Source: Teredinibacter waterburyi (lineage in GTDB: Bacteria; Pseudomonadota; Gammaproteobacteria; Pseudomonadales; Cellvibrionaceae). Taken from it: 64,000 nt of DNA. Positions 49,997-62,106 of this stretch are shown here, in pieces. Below the pieces are notes generated by a model. The model was not told where the DNA came from. It searched no databases and was given only the letters and a program-made list of their open reading frames with translations. Location of the stretch: positions 112,236 through 176,235 of the forward strand of contig NZ_MRUH01000167.1 in assembly GCF_001922985.1 (NCBI RefSeq), read 5' to 3'. How positions within the stretch are numbered: the stretch's first letter is position 1; every line of letters begins with the position of its first letter. The position numbers and the translations under genes are program-made.

Positions 49997-50863
49997 CTAA
50001 TTTTGAGCGGCACTAACATCTAACCAATACTCTTTTCGATCCAGCGGGGTGTTTTTATTAAGCTCCGGATTTGTTAACGGAAATTTTATTCTAGCGTCTA
50101 AATTAGAGCGTTTAATTGCGGATTTAACCATATCGTCATTGAAAAAATATTCGTCAAAACTGCCATCTTCTAAGGCGATATCTAAGCCCCTCTGAAGCGC
50201 TTCAGCTAATTCGCGGTTGTCCCTCGCAACGAATAGATAAAACGGCAATGTGTAAACAAACACCAGGTTTTTCTCTACCGTAAGATCGAGTTCAGGCCTA
50301 GAATCCAGCTCGATCCAGGGTTCCAAAACACCTCTCGGAAAACCGTCAAAACGTCCACCTTCTACCATATAGAAAAGACTATTGTATTTACTTGTCGTTA
50401 CTACATTTAAACCATTTGCTTCCAATATCGCCACATCTGGCCAACCTATACCCTGACCAAAACTTAATTGGGAAACATCTTCCCGTGCTTTAACTCTATC
50501 AAACCGACTTTGGTGGTTTGGGTTGATGATATTAATGCGGTGACCTAACAATCCTTTTAATAGCGGGAACCGCACCGGTCGAAGCCTTTCTTCAACTTCG
50601 TTATTACTCGCCAGCCACATAACCTCCATATTGCCAGACTCTAACTCTTCTATTGCACGGCTCTGGGTGTATTGGTTTTGTAGAACCTCTAAAGAATAGC
50701 GGCCATCTAGCTTTGAGACAGCAAGCTTTAATGCCCCAATAGCGTAAGCATCTAAAGGGTGGCTTGACTGCGTTGCCCTTATTCGCTCTGCTGCGGTCGT
50801 TACCTGTGCGGTGCCAAGCGCAATACAAACAAAAGTAAAATAGGAAATTAGAGGGAAGCGCAT
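49997..50863 (-). CDS. Periplasmic solute-binding-like protein
   Basis: This 288-residue protein has a clear signal peptide (MRFPLISYFTFVCIALGTAQ, cleaved near VTTAA, about residue 25). The body has the features of bacterial family 3-like solute-binding folds: an early YSLEVLQNQYTQSRAIEELESG-type segment, LLKGLLGHRINIINP, a central GIGWPDVAILEANGL, VEGGRFDGFPRGVLEPW and a C-terminal LAEALQRGLDIALEDGSFDEYF. No transporter genes adjoin it, so it may serve a distant system or act as a sensor. It lies convergent to the mannanase and divergent from the Tat-type xylanase. Confidence 0.65.
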   Translation of the reverse strand: MRFPLISYFTFVCIALGTAQVTTAAERIRATQSSHPLDAYAIGALKLAVSKLDGRYSLEVLQNQYTQSRAIEELESGNMEVMWLASNNEVEERLRPVRFPLLKGLLGHRINIINPNHQSRFDRVKAREDVSQLSFGQGIGWPDVAILEANGLNVVTTSKYNSLFYMVEGGRFDGFPRGVLEPWIELDSRPELDLTVEKNLVFVYTLPFYLFVARDNRELAEALQRGLDIALEDGSFDEYFFNDDMVKSAIKRSNLDARIKFPLTNPELNKNTPLDRKEYWLDVSAAQN

Positions 50864-51054
50864 GTAGGGTATTCCAGCGGAAAATGAAGATAATAAAGCT
50901 TAAAACACAGTAATTTGAGTGTAGTTCACGGTTCCTTGTACGACAAATAGCCATTAGCTAGAACCGAGTAAATCACTGTGTGTGAAGTTGGCTGCCCCCA
51001 AATTAGTCGACTATACTTGCTGGGTTTATCCAAAAATTTTCGAGGTTCCGCGTT

Positions 51055-52206
51055 ATGGTTAGTACTCGCCGTCAATTTCTAAAAGGCACCGTCGCCGGCT
51101 CTGGTCTTGCAAGCCTAAATCTTGCATCCATAAAGAGTCATGCGGCATTTACTGCTGCCACAGAAACAGGGTTAAAAGATCTTTACGCGAAGGACTTTAA
51201 GATAGGAACAGCGATAAGCGGCGCAAATATGCGTGCGGCCGATCCGAAATTTATGGGGTTAATAGCAAAAGAATTTAACGCTATCACCATGGAAAACAAC
51301 ATGAAGTGGGAGCGTTTGAACCCAGAACAGGGAAAGTGGGACTGGGAAATCCCCGATAAATTTATGGCCTTTGGCGCTAGCCAGAATATGTATATTCTCG
51401 GTCATGTGCTGGTTTGGCATTCACAAGTACCAGACTGGGTATTCAAGAACGCCAAAGGTAAAGACATTAACGCCAGAAAGCTGAAAGCTCGTATGGTTGA
51501 TCATATTGAGCAGCTTGCCGGACGTTACAAAGGTAAAATATCCGCTTGGGATGTATTAAACGAGGCCGTGGATGAGGGTAATGGCTGGCGCAAGAGCCCC
51601 TGGTTTAACATCATCGGTCCAAAGTTTGTCGATTTGGCTTTTAACACCGCCCATGAAATAGACCCAAATGCTCACCTGATTTACAACGACTACAATATGC
51701 ACAACCCTGATAAGCGTGATTTTGTTGTGAAAATGGTGCGCGACCTTAAAAAGCGTGGTGTACCGATTCAAGGTATCGGCATGCAGGGCCATGTCGCCCT
51801 GGATTACCCGTCGATAAAAGAATTGGAAGACAGCATCAAAGCCTTTGCTGCTGAGGGGATGCGTGTCCATATTACCGAGTTAGATGTCGATGTATTACCG
51901 GCTGCGTGGGATCATATTGGTGCAGAAATATCTACCAATTTTGAGTATTCCGACCAACTAAACCCTTATACTAAAGGCCTTCCGGCGGAGATCGAGGCGA
52001 AACTTGCCAGCCGTTATAGCGATCTTTTCAAACTATTTCTTAAGTACCGTGATGATATTGAACGCGTCACCTTTTGGGGTACTGGTGACAAGGAATCCTG
52101 GAAAAATGATTTTCCGGTCAGGGGCCGAACCAACTATCCTTTGCTTTTTGATCGCGAATACAAGCGCAAACCTTGTTACGATGCGGTTGCCGCTCTGAAG
52201 AAATAA
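51055..52206 (+). CDS. GH10 endo-beta-1,4-xylanase with Tat signal
   Basis: This 383-residue protein has a twin-arginine signal (STRRQFLKG at residues 3-11, a short hydrophobic stretch, cut near SHA-A about residue 31) and then a lone GH10 (beta/alpha)8 domain. Acid/base Glu is in AWDVLNEAVDEG (about residue 165), nucleophile Glu in VHITELDVDVLP, with the substrate-site HVLVWHSQVPDWV and WGTGDKESW. It has no lipobox, linker or carbohydrate-binding module, so it is probably periplasmic and acts on imported xylo-oligosaccharides. Tat export of a xylanase is unusual, given that GH10 needs no cofactor. GAGG precedes the ATG. Confidence 0.93.
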   Translation: MVSTRRQFLKGTVAGSGLASLNLASIKSHAAFTAATETGLKDLYAKDFKIGTAISGANMRAADPKFMGLIAKEFNAITMENNMKWERLNPEQGKWDWEIPDKFMAFGASQNMYILGHVLVWHSQVPDWVFKNAKGKDINARKLKARMVDHIEQLAGRYKGKISAWDVLNEAVDEGNGWRKSPWFNIIGPKFVDLAFNTAHEIDPNAHLIYNDYNMHNPDKRDFVVKMVRDLKKRGVPIQGIGMQGHVALDYPSIKELEDSIKAFAAEGMRVHITELDVDVLPAAWDHIGAEISTNFEYSDQLNPYTKGLPAEIEAKLASRYSDLFKLFLKYRDDIERVTFWGTGDKESWKNDFPVRGRTNYPLLFDREYKRKPCYDAVAALKK

Positions 52207-52550
52207 ACGCACAAGAGCGGAGATAGACGAAGTTGGTAGTTGAACCTAGGTGTCAATCTCCCTATAATCGCTTCCGCCCGTTAACTGCTGGAACTTTGTG
52301 CGGATACGGGCGTATACGGTGTAAAGAAGGTGCAATTTAGAACCAAATCCGCGTTTTACTCCCCTAGAATTCGACGTAGCTTTAACAGATTTAGCAGCCT
52401 GACCCGATGGTTGAGGATTTGTTTTACTTGGCTACCGATACTTAGCGTCGAGGAGCGTGGCTTGGGTCTAGCCGAAGTGTGTGATGGTGCTTACCAGCGT
52501 CAACACCGCGAGACACAGTCAACAAGCAGCCAACACAAAGAGCCGCGATT
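52207..52550. other. Leader region of the atp operon
   Basis: This 344-bp gap holds the atp promoter (52240-52268) and a transcribed leader of about 275 nt before atpI. A short frame (52330-52575) is present but has no family resemblance and overlaps atpI, so it is not called. Confidence 0.55.
52240..52268 (+). promoter_or_regulatory. Promoter of the atp operon
   Basis: TTGAAC (-35, 52240-52245) and a perfect TATAAT (-10, 52263-52268) are separated by 17 bp, the best sigma70-type match seen in the window. Transcription would start near 52275. Confidence 0.75.
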
Positions 52551-52958
52551 GTGGATCAGCAGACTAAAGCGATGAAATCTCCAGCTCTGGCAAGTATTGC
52601 AGTCCAGCTGGTTGTTGTGGTGCCCGTCGCTCTGGTACTTCTGGTTGTAGATATGCTGTTCGCATATTCCTTTTCGTTGGGTGCAATTGTTTATATTTTG
52701 CCTAACGCCTACTTTACCCTCTACGCTTTTCGCTATACCGGCGCGCGCTCCAGCTACTGGGTCGTAAAATCCCTAAAGTGGGGAGAGTCCGGGAAGTTTG
52801 CCTTAGTTTGCCTTGGTTTTGCTCTTGTATTTCGGTTTGTGCAGCCTTTGCATACACCGTTATTTTTTACCGGGTTTTGCAGCATGTTAATGCTGCAGTG
52901 GTGGCTCGCCAGTTTTGTCACCAGCAAGTGGCTGACTAGCCTCCGCCATAGACGCTAA
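52551..52958 (+). CDS. atpI: ATP synthase assembly protein I
   Basis: This 135-residue protein has four membrane helices: LASIAVQLVVVVPVALVLLVV, SFSLGAIVYILPNAYFTLYAFRY-type, FALVCLGFALVFRFV and LFFTGFCSMLML. It matches gammaproteobacterial AtpI, an auxiliary factor for c-ring assembly encoded at the head of atp operons. It starts at GTG 52551; ATG at 52572 is an alternative. atpB follows 93 bp later. Confidence 0.85.
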   Translation: MDQQTKAMKSPALASIAVQLVVVVPVALVLLVVDMLFAYSFSLGAIVYILPNAYFTLYAFRYTGARSSYWVVKSLKWGESGKFALVCLGFALVFRFVQPLHTPLFFTGFCSMLMLQWWLASFVTSKWLTSLRHRR

Positions 52959-53027
52959 TCGCGTCACTTTTTATACAACAAATTAAATAGCTCGTGGCTG
53001 CGGCGGCGAGATACAAAGAATTTTTAA

Positions 53028-53993
<966 letters not shown>

Positions 53994-54046
53994 AGAATTT
54001 CGAATCTCAACCTTAACTTTTAACTTTTTATATTTTTACTTAATAA

Positions 54047-54307
<261 letters not shown>

Positions 54308-54346
54308 TAAACACTCCGATTAATCCCAAATTAAAGAGGTGTAGGT

Positions 54347-54817
54347 GTGAATATCAACCTAACGCTCATTGGTCAATCGCTTACCTTTATCGTTTTCGTG
54401 CTGTTTTGCATGAAATACGTGTGGCCTGCGCTGATCGGCATTATGGTTCAACGCGAACAACGTATCGCGGATGGCCTAGAAGCTGCAGATCGCGCTGATA
54501 AGGATCTTGAATTGGCAAAGAAAGAAGCCAAGAAAAAGCTCCATAAAGCGAAAGAACAAGCAGCAACTATTATCGACCAAGCTAATAAGCGTGGTAGTCA
54601 GATAGTAGAAGAAGCTAAAGAACAGGCTCGCGCCGAAGCTGATCGCATTAAAACCGCTGCGCAAGCAGAGGTTGCCCGCGAAGTTAGCCAAGCTCGCGAA
54701 GAGTTGCGTGGCAAAGTTGCAGCATTGGCTCTAGCCGGCGCTGAAAAAGTGTTGGAATCGAGTATCGATGCCAGCTCGCACAACGCCATGCTCGATAAAC
54801 TGGCTGCAGAGCTTTAA
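54347..54817 (+). CDS. atpF: F0F1 ATP synthase subunit b
   Basis: Subunit b is the peripheral stalk. A single N-terminal membrane helix ([25 protein letters not shown]) is followed by a long charged coiled coil rich in Ala, Lys and Glu (about residues 35-130). Length 156 is the same as E. coli subunit b. It starts at GTG 54347 with AGGTG upstream; atpH follows after 17 bp. Confidence 0.97.
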   Translation: MNINLTLIGQSLTFIVFVLFCMKYVWPALIGIMVQREQRIADGLEAADRADKDLELAKKEAKKKLHKAKEQAATIIDQANKRGSQIVEEAKEQARAEADRIKTAAQAEVAREVSQAREELRGKVAALALAGAEKVLESSIDASSHNAMLDKLAAEL

Positions 54818-54834
54818 GCGGAGGCCAGAATCTA

Positions 54835-55371
54835 ATGGCAGAACTGATAACACTCGCGCGACCCTATGCACGAGCTGCTTTTGAATTTGCCCGCGATGGC
54901 GGTGATTTACAGGGTTGGTCCAACGCCCTGACAAACGCTGCCAACGTTAGCCTGCAAGACAGTATCCGCAAGGTGCTGTCTTCGCCTGCGTTAACGGCAA
55001 ATGAAAAAGCTAGCGCGTTTATCGAGGTATGTGGTGACCAGCTCGGCGAAAAGCAACAAAACTTTTTGCATGTATTAGCCGACAACAATCGCCTAGATCT
55101 GTTAGCTCAGGTCCAAGCCTTGTTTGAACTGTATAAAGCTAATCAAGAAAAGGCGATCGATGTCGACGTTCAGTCTGCATTTGAGATTAGCCCAGAGCTG
55201 CAAACCAAATTAGCCGAAGCCCTAAGCAAAAAGCTTGATCGTAAAGTCACCTTGCAAACTGCTGTCGATAGTAGCTTGTTGGGAGGCGCAGTAATTCGCG
55301 CTGGCGATACTGTGATCGATCGCTCTGTGCGTGGACGCTTGGCGAAACTAGCCGAAGCGATGCAAGGTTAA
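54835..55371 (+). CDS. atpH: F0F1 ATP synthase subunit delta
   Basis: Subunit delta joins the b stalk to the top of the F1 alpha3beta3 crown. The 178-residue protein begins with the typical [13 protein letters not shown] and ends with the conserved [25 protein letters not shown]. Length equals the family norm (about 178). A 112-bp gap separates it from atpA. Confidence 0.96.
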   Translation: MAELITLARPYARAAFEFARDGGDLQGWSNALTNAANVSLQDSIRKVLSSPALTANEKASAFIEVCGDQLGEKQQNFLHVLADNNRLDLLAQVQALFELYKANQEKAIDVDVQSAFEISPELQTKLAEALSKKLDRKVTLQTAVDSSLLGGAVIRAGDTVIDRSVRGRLAKLAEAMQG

Positions 55372-55483
55372 GCGCAGCAAAGTATTAAGGCTCGCAAGAG
55401 CACAGAACAGAATGTTCGCGTAAATGGCAGCGCCCCTGAAAGCGCCGCGTATTTAACCCCTAAAACTAGGTAGGGAACAACAG

Positions 55484-57025
55484 ATGCAACAGCTGAACCC
55501 ATCAGAAATCAGTGACATTATTAAATCGCGCATCGATAGCCTTACGGTATCGAGTGAAGCGCAAAACGAAGGTACCGTGGTTTCAGTATCCGACGGTATT
55601 ATTCGTATTCACGGTCTAGCCGACGTTATGTACGGTGAGATGATCGAATTTGACGGCGGTATTTACGGTATCGCTTTGAACTTGGAGCGCGACTCCGTTG
55701 GTGCCGTTGTTCTAGGTGATTACCAGGGCGTGGCGGAAGGCCAAACCTGTAAATGTACCGGTCGAATTCTTGAAGTACCGGTTGGCCCTGCTCTACAAGG
55801 TCGCGTTGTCGATGCTTTGGGTAACCCAATCGACGGTAAAGGTCCGATTAAAACCGACCTTACCGACGCGATTGAAAAAATTGCACCTGGCGTAATTGAG
55901 CGTCAGTCAGTTGATCAGCCAGTACAAATTGGTCTTAAAGCCGTTGATACCATGGTGCCAATCGGCCGTGGTCAGCGCGAGTTGATCATTGGTGACCGTC
56001 AAACCGGTAAAACAGCCGTTGCGGTTGACGCCATCATCAACCAAAAAGGCACAGGCATTAAGTGTGTCTACGTCGCTATTGGTCAGAAAGCCTCTTCAGT
56101 TGCTGCCGTGGTTCGTAAGCTAGAAGAGCACGGCGCAATGGATCACACCATTGTTGTTGCGGCTACTGCTTCCGACCCAGCCGCTATGCAGTTTTTGGCA
56201 CCTTTTGCCGGCTGTACCATGGGCGAGTACTATCGCGATCGCGGTGAAGATGCATTGATTATCTATGATGATTTGACCAAACAAGCCTGGGCTTACCGTC
56301 AAATCTCATTATTGTTGCGTCGTCCCCCGGGCCGTGAAGCCTACCCTGGTGACGTATTCTATTTGCACTCACGTTTGTTGGAGCGCGCCTCTCGCGTAAA
56401 CGCAGACTATGTAGAGAAGTTCACCAAAGGTGAAGTAAAAGGCAAAACTGGTTCGTTAACCGCATTGCCAATTATTGAAACCCAAGCTGGTGACGTATCG
56501 GCATTCGTACCAACCAACGTAATCTCGATTACCGATGGTCAGATATTCTTGGAAACCGACCTGTTTAACGCGGGTATTCGCCCTGCGATGAACGCCGGTG
56601 TTTCGGTATCTCGTGTTGGTGGTGCCGCGCAAACTAAAGTTATCAAGAAGCTTTCTGGTGGTATTCGTACCGCTTTGGCCCAGTATCGTGAGCTTGCAGC
56701 ATTCTCGCAGTTTGCTTCGGATTTGGATGAAGCGACTAAAGCGCAGTTGGATCACGGTCAGCGTGTTACCGAACTGATGAAGCAGAAGCAATATTCACCG
56801 CTTTCAGTAGCGGAAATGGGTGTTGTTGTTTATGCCGCTAACGAAGGCTATCTGAAAGATGTTGAAGTAGCCAAGTTGGGCTCTTTCGAAGATTCTTTGC
56901 TGAGCTACATGAATGGCAGTCACGCGGATTTGATGACCAATATGAATACCGGCGCATACAGCGACGATATTGCAGCTGGTTTGAAAGCAGCGCTAGACGA
57001 CTTTAAAGCCACCCAAACTTGGTAA
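55484..57025 (+). CDS. atpA: F0F1 ATP synthase subunit alpha
   Basis: Alpha is the non-catalytic nucleotide-binding subunit of F1. The P-loop is [15 protein letters not shown] (about residues 169-183), with [18 protein letters not shown] in the N-terminal beta-barrel and the ATP synthase signature near [17 protein letters not shown] (about 366-382). Length 513 is that of E. coli AtpA. Confidence 0.99.
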   Translation: MQQLNPSEISDIIKSRIDSLTVSSEAQNEGTVVSVSDGIIRIHGLADVMYGEMIEFDGGIYGIALNLERDSVGAVVLGDYQGVAEGQTCKCTGRILEVPVGPALQGRVVDALGNPIDGKGPIKTDLTDAIEKIAPGVIERQSVDQPVQIGLKAVDTMVPIGRGQRELIIGDRQTGKTAVAVDAIINQKGTGIKCVYVAIGQKASSVAAVVRKLEEHGAMDHTIVVAATASDPAAMQFLAPFAGCTMGEYYRDRGEDALIIYDDLTKQAWAYRQISLLLRRPPGREAYPGDVFYLHSRLLERASRVNADYVEKFTKGEVKGKTGSLTALPIIETQAGDVSAFVPTNVISITDGQIFLETDLFNAGIRPAMNAGVSVSRVGGAAQTKVIKKLSGGIRTALAQYRELAAFSQFASDLDEATKAQLDHGQRVTELMKQKQYSPLSVAEMGVVVYAANEGYLKDVEVAKLGSFEDSLLSYMNGSHADLMTNMNTGAYSDDIAAGLKAALDDFKATQTW

Positions 57026-57097
57026 TTCCCAAACGGAACTCAATACCAGATTTTTAAACAGATCTGGTATTGCTCCATCGGGTAAGTGAGATAGAAA

Positions 57098-57958
57098 ATG
57101 GCGAGCGGAAAAGAGATACGTACCAAAATCGGTAGTATCAAAAACACTCAAAAGATTACCAGCGCCATGGAAATGGTGGCCGCGAGTAAGATGCGCCGAG
57201 CACAAGAGCGCATGGAAACCGGCAAACCTTACGCCCAGCGTATACGCGCGGTAGTAGGCCACATTGCCAACGGTAATCCGGAGTACCATCACCTGTACCT
57301 GAAAGAGCGCGAAGTTAAACGCGTAGGTTACATTGTGGTTTCTACCGACCGTGGTCTTTGTGGTGGTTTGAATATCAATTTGTTTAAAGCCGTCGTCCGC
57401 CACAGTAAAGAGTGGGCAGACAAGGGCGTTCAAACAGATTTGTGTTTGATCGGTGCCAAGAGCGCAGCATTTTTCAAAAGTGTTGGCGGCAACATCGTTG
57501 CCAAGGTGCGTGACATTGGCGAACAACCAACCATTACCGACCTTATTGGTAGCGTAAAGGTTATGTTGGACGCTTTTGCAGACGGCAAGATCGACAAGCT
57601 CTATATCGTGGGTAACGAGTTTGTAAACACCATGACTCAGAGCCCTAGCGTCGAACAGTTGTTACCACTACAAGCCGGCAGTGATGAAAAGCTAAAACAC
57701 GCATGGGATTACCTATACGAACCCGAAGCCCGAGACTTACTCGACGGCTTAATGGTTCGTTATATCGAATCTCAGGTATACCAAGCGGTAGTCGAAAACG
57801 GCGCTTGTGAACAGGCTGCGCGAATGATTGCAATGAAGAGCGCAACCGACAACGCTGGCGACCTTATCGATGGTTTGCAACTGGTTTACAACAAAGCACG
57901 ACAAGCTGCGATCACGCAGGAATTGTCGGAAATTGTTAGTGGTGCAGCTGCGGTATAA
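57098..57958 (+). CDS. atpG: F0F1 ATP synthase subunit gamma
   Basis: Gamma is the central rotor shaft. The N-terminal helix [20 protein letters not shown] and the C-terminal helix ending [19 protein letters not shown] form the coiled coil; [12 protein letters not shown] (about residues 77-88) is the family signature. Length 286 is normal. The gap to atpD (208 bp) is longer than the few tens of bp seen in most relatives. Confidence 0.98.
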   Translation: MASGKEIRTKIGSIKNTQKITSAMEMVAASKMRRAQERMETGKPYAQRIRAVVGHIANGNPEYHHLYLKEREVKRVGYIVVSTDRGLCGGLNINLFKAVVRHSKEWADKGVQTDLCLIGAKSAAFFKSVGGNIVAKVRDIGEQPTITDLIGSVKVMLDAFADGKIDKLYIVGNEFVNTMTQSPSVEQLLPLQAGSDEKLKHAWDYLYEPEARDLLDGLMVRYIESQVYQAVVENGACEQAARMIAMKSATDNAGDLIDGLQLVYNKARQAAITQELSEIVSGAAAV

Positions 57959-58130
57959 GGGTTTCAGGTACATCTTAGATACAAAACATTGGCGGTGCGA
58001 TGCAGAACATCGTGCCAAGCGAGGGGTTACAAGAGTCGATCAAAGCAAGCCGTAAATATGTCCTATTAGGCTCTGCGCCGACGTTTGGTCGGTAAAGGTT
58101 TTGATCCACCCTTCCAACCCTCCGCCTTAA

Positions 58131-59558
<1,428 letters not shown>

Positions 59559-59573
59559 TTCGGGGAACGCCTC

Positions 59574-59996
59574 ATGGCATTGACCATACATTGCGACATC
59601 GTAAGCGCCGAAAAAGAGATATTCTCTGGATTGGTTGAGCTGTTGGTAGCCGCAGGTGCCGAAGGTGACGTGGGTATTGGCTACGGCCACGCCCCACTAC
59701 TCACCAGCCTTAAGCCGGGTCCTGTTCGCTTGAAGAAGCAAAACGGTGATGAGGAAATCTACTACGTTTCTGGTGGATACCTCGAAGTTCAGCCGCACGC
59801 TGTAACCGTACTTGCCGACACCGCATTGCGCGAAGGCGACATGGACGAAGCTGCAGCCGAAGAAGCTCGTAAACAAGCCGAAGATGCGTTGAAGAATCAG
59901 GGCGAAGGTATGGACTATAGCGCTGCTGCGGCACGCTTAGCAGAAGCCGCCGCTCAACTTCGCACACTTCAGCAAATCCGTAAGCGCACGCGTTAA
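59574..59996 (+). CDS. atpC: F0F1 ATP synthase subunit epsilon
   Basis: Epsilon is the rotor subunit that inhibits ATP hydrolysis through its C-terminal helices. The N-terminal beta-sandwich shows [19 protein letters not shown] and [19 protein letters not shown], and [19 protein letters not shown] follows. An Ala/Glu-rich helical hairpin (about residues 90-138) completes it. Length 140 is normal. A strong terminator ends the operon 19 bp later. Confidence 0.97.
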   Translation: MALTIHCDIVSAEKEIFSGLVELLVAAGAEGDVGIGYGHAPLLTSLKPGPVRLKKQNGDEEIYYVSGGYLEVQPHAVTVLADTALREGDMDEAAAEEARKQAEDALKNQGEGMDYSAAAARLAEAAAQLRTLQQIRKRTR

Positions 59997-60014
59997 TCAT
60001 AGCGAGCGTTTACC

Positions 60015-60041
60015 AAAAGGCAGCTTCGGCTGCCTTTTTTT
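60015..60041 (+). terminator. Rho-independent terminator of the atp operon
   Basis: AAAAGGCAGC (60015-60024) and GCTGCCTTTT (60029-60038) form a perfect 10-bp stem closed by a TTCG tetraloop, followed by more T to 60041. Confidence 0.95.
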
Positions 60042-60184
60042 GTTTAATGGAGGACAGACCCCCATTAAATGAAGCGATCTTTTGGTTCAAAATATACACA
60101 ATTTCACATTGATAAAACCGCTTATTGAGTGATACTTAAAACACGCTGCTCTTAGCGTTCTTACTTTTAACGTCAGGAGTTTGG

Positions 60185-61393
60185 ATGAAATCGTTCCTAT
60201 TTATTACATTAGTTGTATCTTTATTTGGTCTTACCGCGTGTGGCGGTGGCGGCTCTAGCTCTACCGACTCTTCATCGAGTAGCTCTTCTTCAAGTAGCTC
60301 CTCCAGCTCTAGTAGTTCTTCATCAAGCAGCTCTAGCAGTTCCACTTCGAGTGCCGGTGGTTCCGCGAGCAACCTCTACTCTTTAGCGGAATTTCCGATC
60401 GGCATAGCTGTTTCGGCGGGCGACGAAAGCCGAAGCTTCCTTACGATTCCAGAGAAGCAAAACACCATTAAACAGCATTTCAACCAAATCACTGCAGGTA
60501 ACATCATGAAAATGAGTTATTTGCACCCTTTGGAAAACAGCTATTCCTTCGACAATGCAGATACCATGGTCAATTGGGCGGAAGCAAACGGTTTGACGAT
60601 TCACGGTCACACCTTTATTTGGCACTCGGACTACCAGGTGCCGAGCTGGATGAGTAGTTACGCTGGCGATTTTGCCACCATGCTAGACGATCACGTTACT
60701 ACCATCGCCGATCACTTCAAAGGGCATGTGGTCAGTTGGGATGTGGTGAACGAAGCGATTGATGAAAACCAGCCCAACTGTTATCGCGACTCTTTGTTTT
60801 ACCAACGCCTAGGCAGTGATTATATCGGAAACGCTTTCCGAGCAGCGCGCGCTGCCGATCCGAGTGTAGATTTGTACTACAACGATTTTGATACCGAAGG
60901 TGGTAATAGCGGTAAACTTAATTGTTTACTGCTGCTTGTAGACGATTTGTTGGCTAACGATGTGCCTATAGACGGTGTCGGATTCCAAATGCACGTTCAA
61001 GTCGATTGGCCAAGCGCCAGCAGTATCGCCAGTGCTTTTCAAGCTATCGTTGACCGTGGACTGAAAGTAAAAATCACCGAGCTAGACGTCCCTATCAACA
61101 ATCCCTATTCCAGCGCGGCTTTCCCGCAATACCCTAGTTACACAGCAGAAGCCGCCGCCTTACAAAAGGCCCGTTATAAATCCATCATTAAAACTTACCT
61201 GGATGTAGTTCCGCAGCATTTGCGTGGCGGTGTAACAATATGGGGGTTGTGGGACGGTGACAGCTGGTTGTTAGATTTCAGCAACCGTCAAGGGGCGGAT
61301 GATTGGCCACTATTGTTCTCTGGCCCGTCCAACGGACCCTACGAAACAAAAGCCGCTTTTGACGGCGTAGTAGAAGCGCTTACTGGGCAGTAG
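60185..61393 (+). CDS. GH10 endo-xylanase lipoprotein with polyserine linker
   Basis: The product has a lipoprotein signal (MKSFLFITLVVSLFG, lipobox LTAC, Cys about residue 19), a Ser run of nearly 30 residues within a Ser/Thr/Gly linker (about 24-62), then a GH10 catalytic domain (about 65-400). Acid/base Glu is in SWDVVNEAIDEN, nucleophile Glu in KITELDVPI, with HTFIWHSDYQVPSW and WGLWDGDSW. It hydrolyses internal xylan links, probably while tethered to the outer membrane. No carbohydrate-binding module is visible. CAGGAG precedes the ATG. It follows the atp terminator and so has its own promoter. Confidence 0.93.
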   Translation: MKSFLFITLVVSLFGLTACGGGGSSSTDSSSSSSSSSSSSSSSSSSSSSSSSSTSSAGGSASNLYSLAEFPIGIAVSAGDESRSFLTIPEKQNTIKQHFNQITAGNIMKMSYLHPLENSYSFDNADTMVNWAEANGLTIHGHTFIWHSDYQVPSWMSSYAGDFATMLDDHVTTIADHFKGHVVSWDVVNEAIDENQPNCYRDSLFYQRLGSDYIGNAFRAARAADPSVDLYYNDFDTEGGNSGKLNCLLLLVDDLLANDVPIDGVGFQMHVQVDWPSASSIASAFQAIVDRGLKVKITELDVPINNPYSSAAFPQYPSYTAEAAALQKARYKSIIKTYLDVVPQHLRGGVTIWGLWDGDSWLLDFSNRQGADDWPLLFSGPSNGPYETKAAFDGVVEALTGQ

Positions 61394-61548
61394 CTCCTAA
61401 TAATTAATCAGAGCTACTGCGGCGCAGCCCCCTTTAAAGACCCTGTAAATAGTTAAATTAATATTTTAAGCAGAGAAGTGAAGATAACCGCGCCAAGATA
61501 TTAGCTAACGAGTGAGAGTAGCGTGGTGCGTAATATCAAACATGATTT

Positions 61549-61573
61549 GCGCCGCCTCACTTGGGTGCGGCGC
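61549..61573. terminator. Stem-loop between convergent genes
   Basis: GCGCCGC (61549-61555) and GCGGCGC (61567-61573) form a GC-only 7-bp stem with an 11-nt loop between the GH10 gene and the HEAT-repeat gene. U-tracts are poor on both sides. Confidence 0.45.
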
Positions 61574-61606
61574 TTCTCCCCATTAAATATTGTGTCGATA
61601 CAAACC

Positions 61607-62083
61607 CTACTTCCCCTCCCCTGCCGCCCGCACAATATAGCGGCGCGCGGTTAAGCGAACGTAGTTTTCATCGTCTTCCGCTTCCATCACTTTAAGCTGT
61701 TTAGTCGCTTTGGCGCTTTTAAAACGCGACAAGGCAATCACGGCGAATTTTCTAACTTGTGGTGAGGCATCGCTGGTGAGTTGTAGCACAGTTTCCAGTG
61801 ACTCGGTTGAATGTAATCGGCCGAGTGCATCAAGTGCGCTGACTTTACCAAGCTCATCTAAGCTGGTGACGTGTTTGCGAATAGTCGCCACGGCTTCTTT
61901 TTTTCCCCAGCGCCCCAGTGCAAACAGTGCTTTAACCTTAGTGCTTGGTGTTACGTCTTTACCGGCGATAACACTTAATAAACCGTTAAAGTCGTCGTCG
62001 CTTTTAGCCTTCATTAGGGGTTCCATATCGCGGGCACAATCGGATTCCAGTGCGCGCGATAATTCCATTGAAAAAGTCGTCAT
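61607..62083 (-). CDS. HEAT-repeat protein
   Basis: This 158-residue all-helical protein consists of about four HEAT-like repeats: STKVKALFALGRWGKKEAVATI, LGKVSALDALGRLHSTESLETV and PQVRKFAVIALSRFKSAKATKQ are evenly spaced by about 31-33 residues. There is no signal peptide or membrane helix. HEAT arrays bind proteins; no catalytic motif is seen. The ATG at 62083 has a strong AAGGAG. It lies 23 bp downstream of the metzincin-like gene, so they are probably one operon with the repeat protein further upstream. Its partner is unknown; the protease is the obvious candidate. Confidence 0.75.
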   Translation of the reverse strand: MTTFSMELSRALESDCARDMEPLMKAKSDDDFNGLLSVIAGKDVTPSTKVKALFALGRWGKKEAVATIRKHVTSLDELGKVSALDALGRLHSTESLETVLQLTSDASPQVRKFAVIALSRFKSAKATKQLKVMEAEDDENYVRLTARRYIVRAAGEGK

Positions 62084-62106
62084 ATATCTCTCCTTAATAT
62101 GTCCTG

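Noticed and set aside
52330..52575. 81-codon frame between the Tat xylanase and atpI
   Set aside because: It lies in the atp leader and overlaps the atpI start, with no recognisable product.
60042..60072. TTTAATGG/CCATTAAA inverted repeat and a GACCCCC element resembling one near 49900, considered as a REP or transposon remnant
   Set aside because: Only short partial similarity between the two places and no associated transposase.
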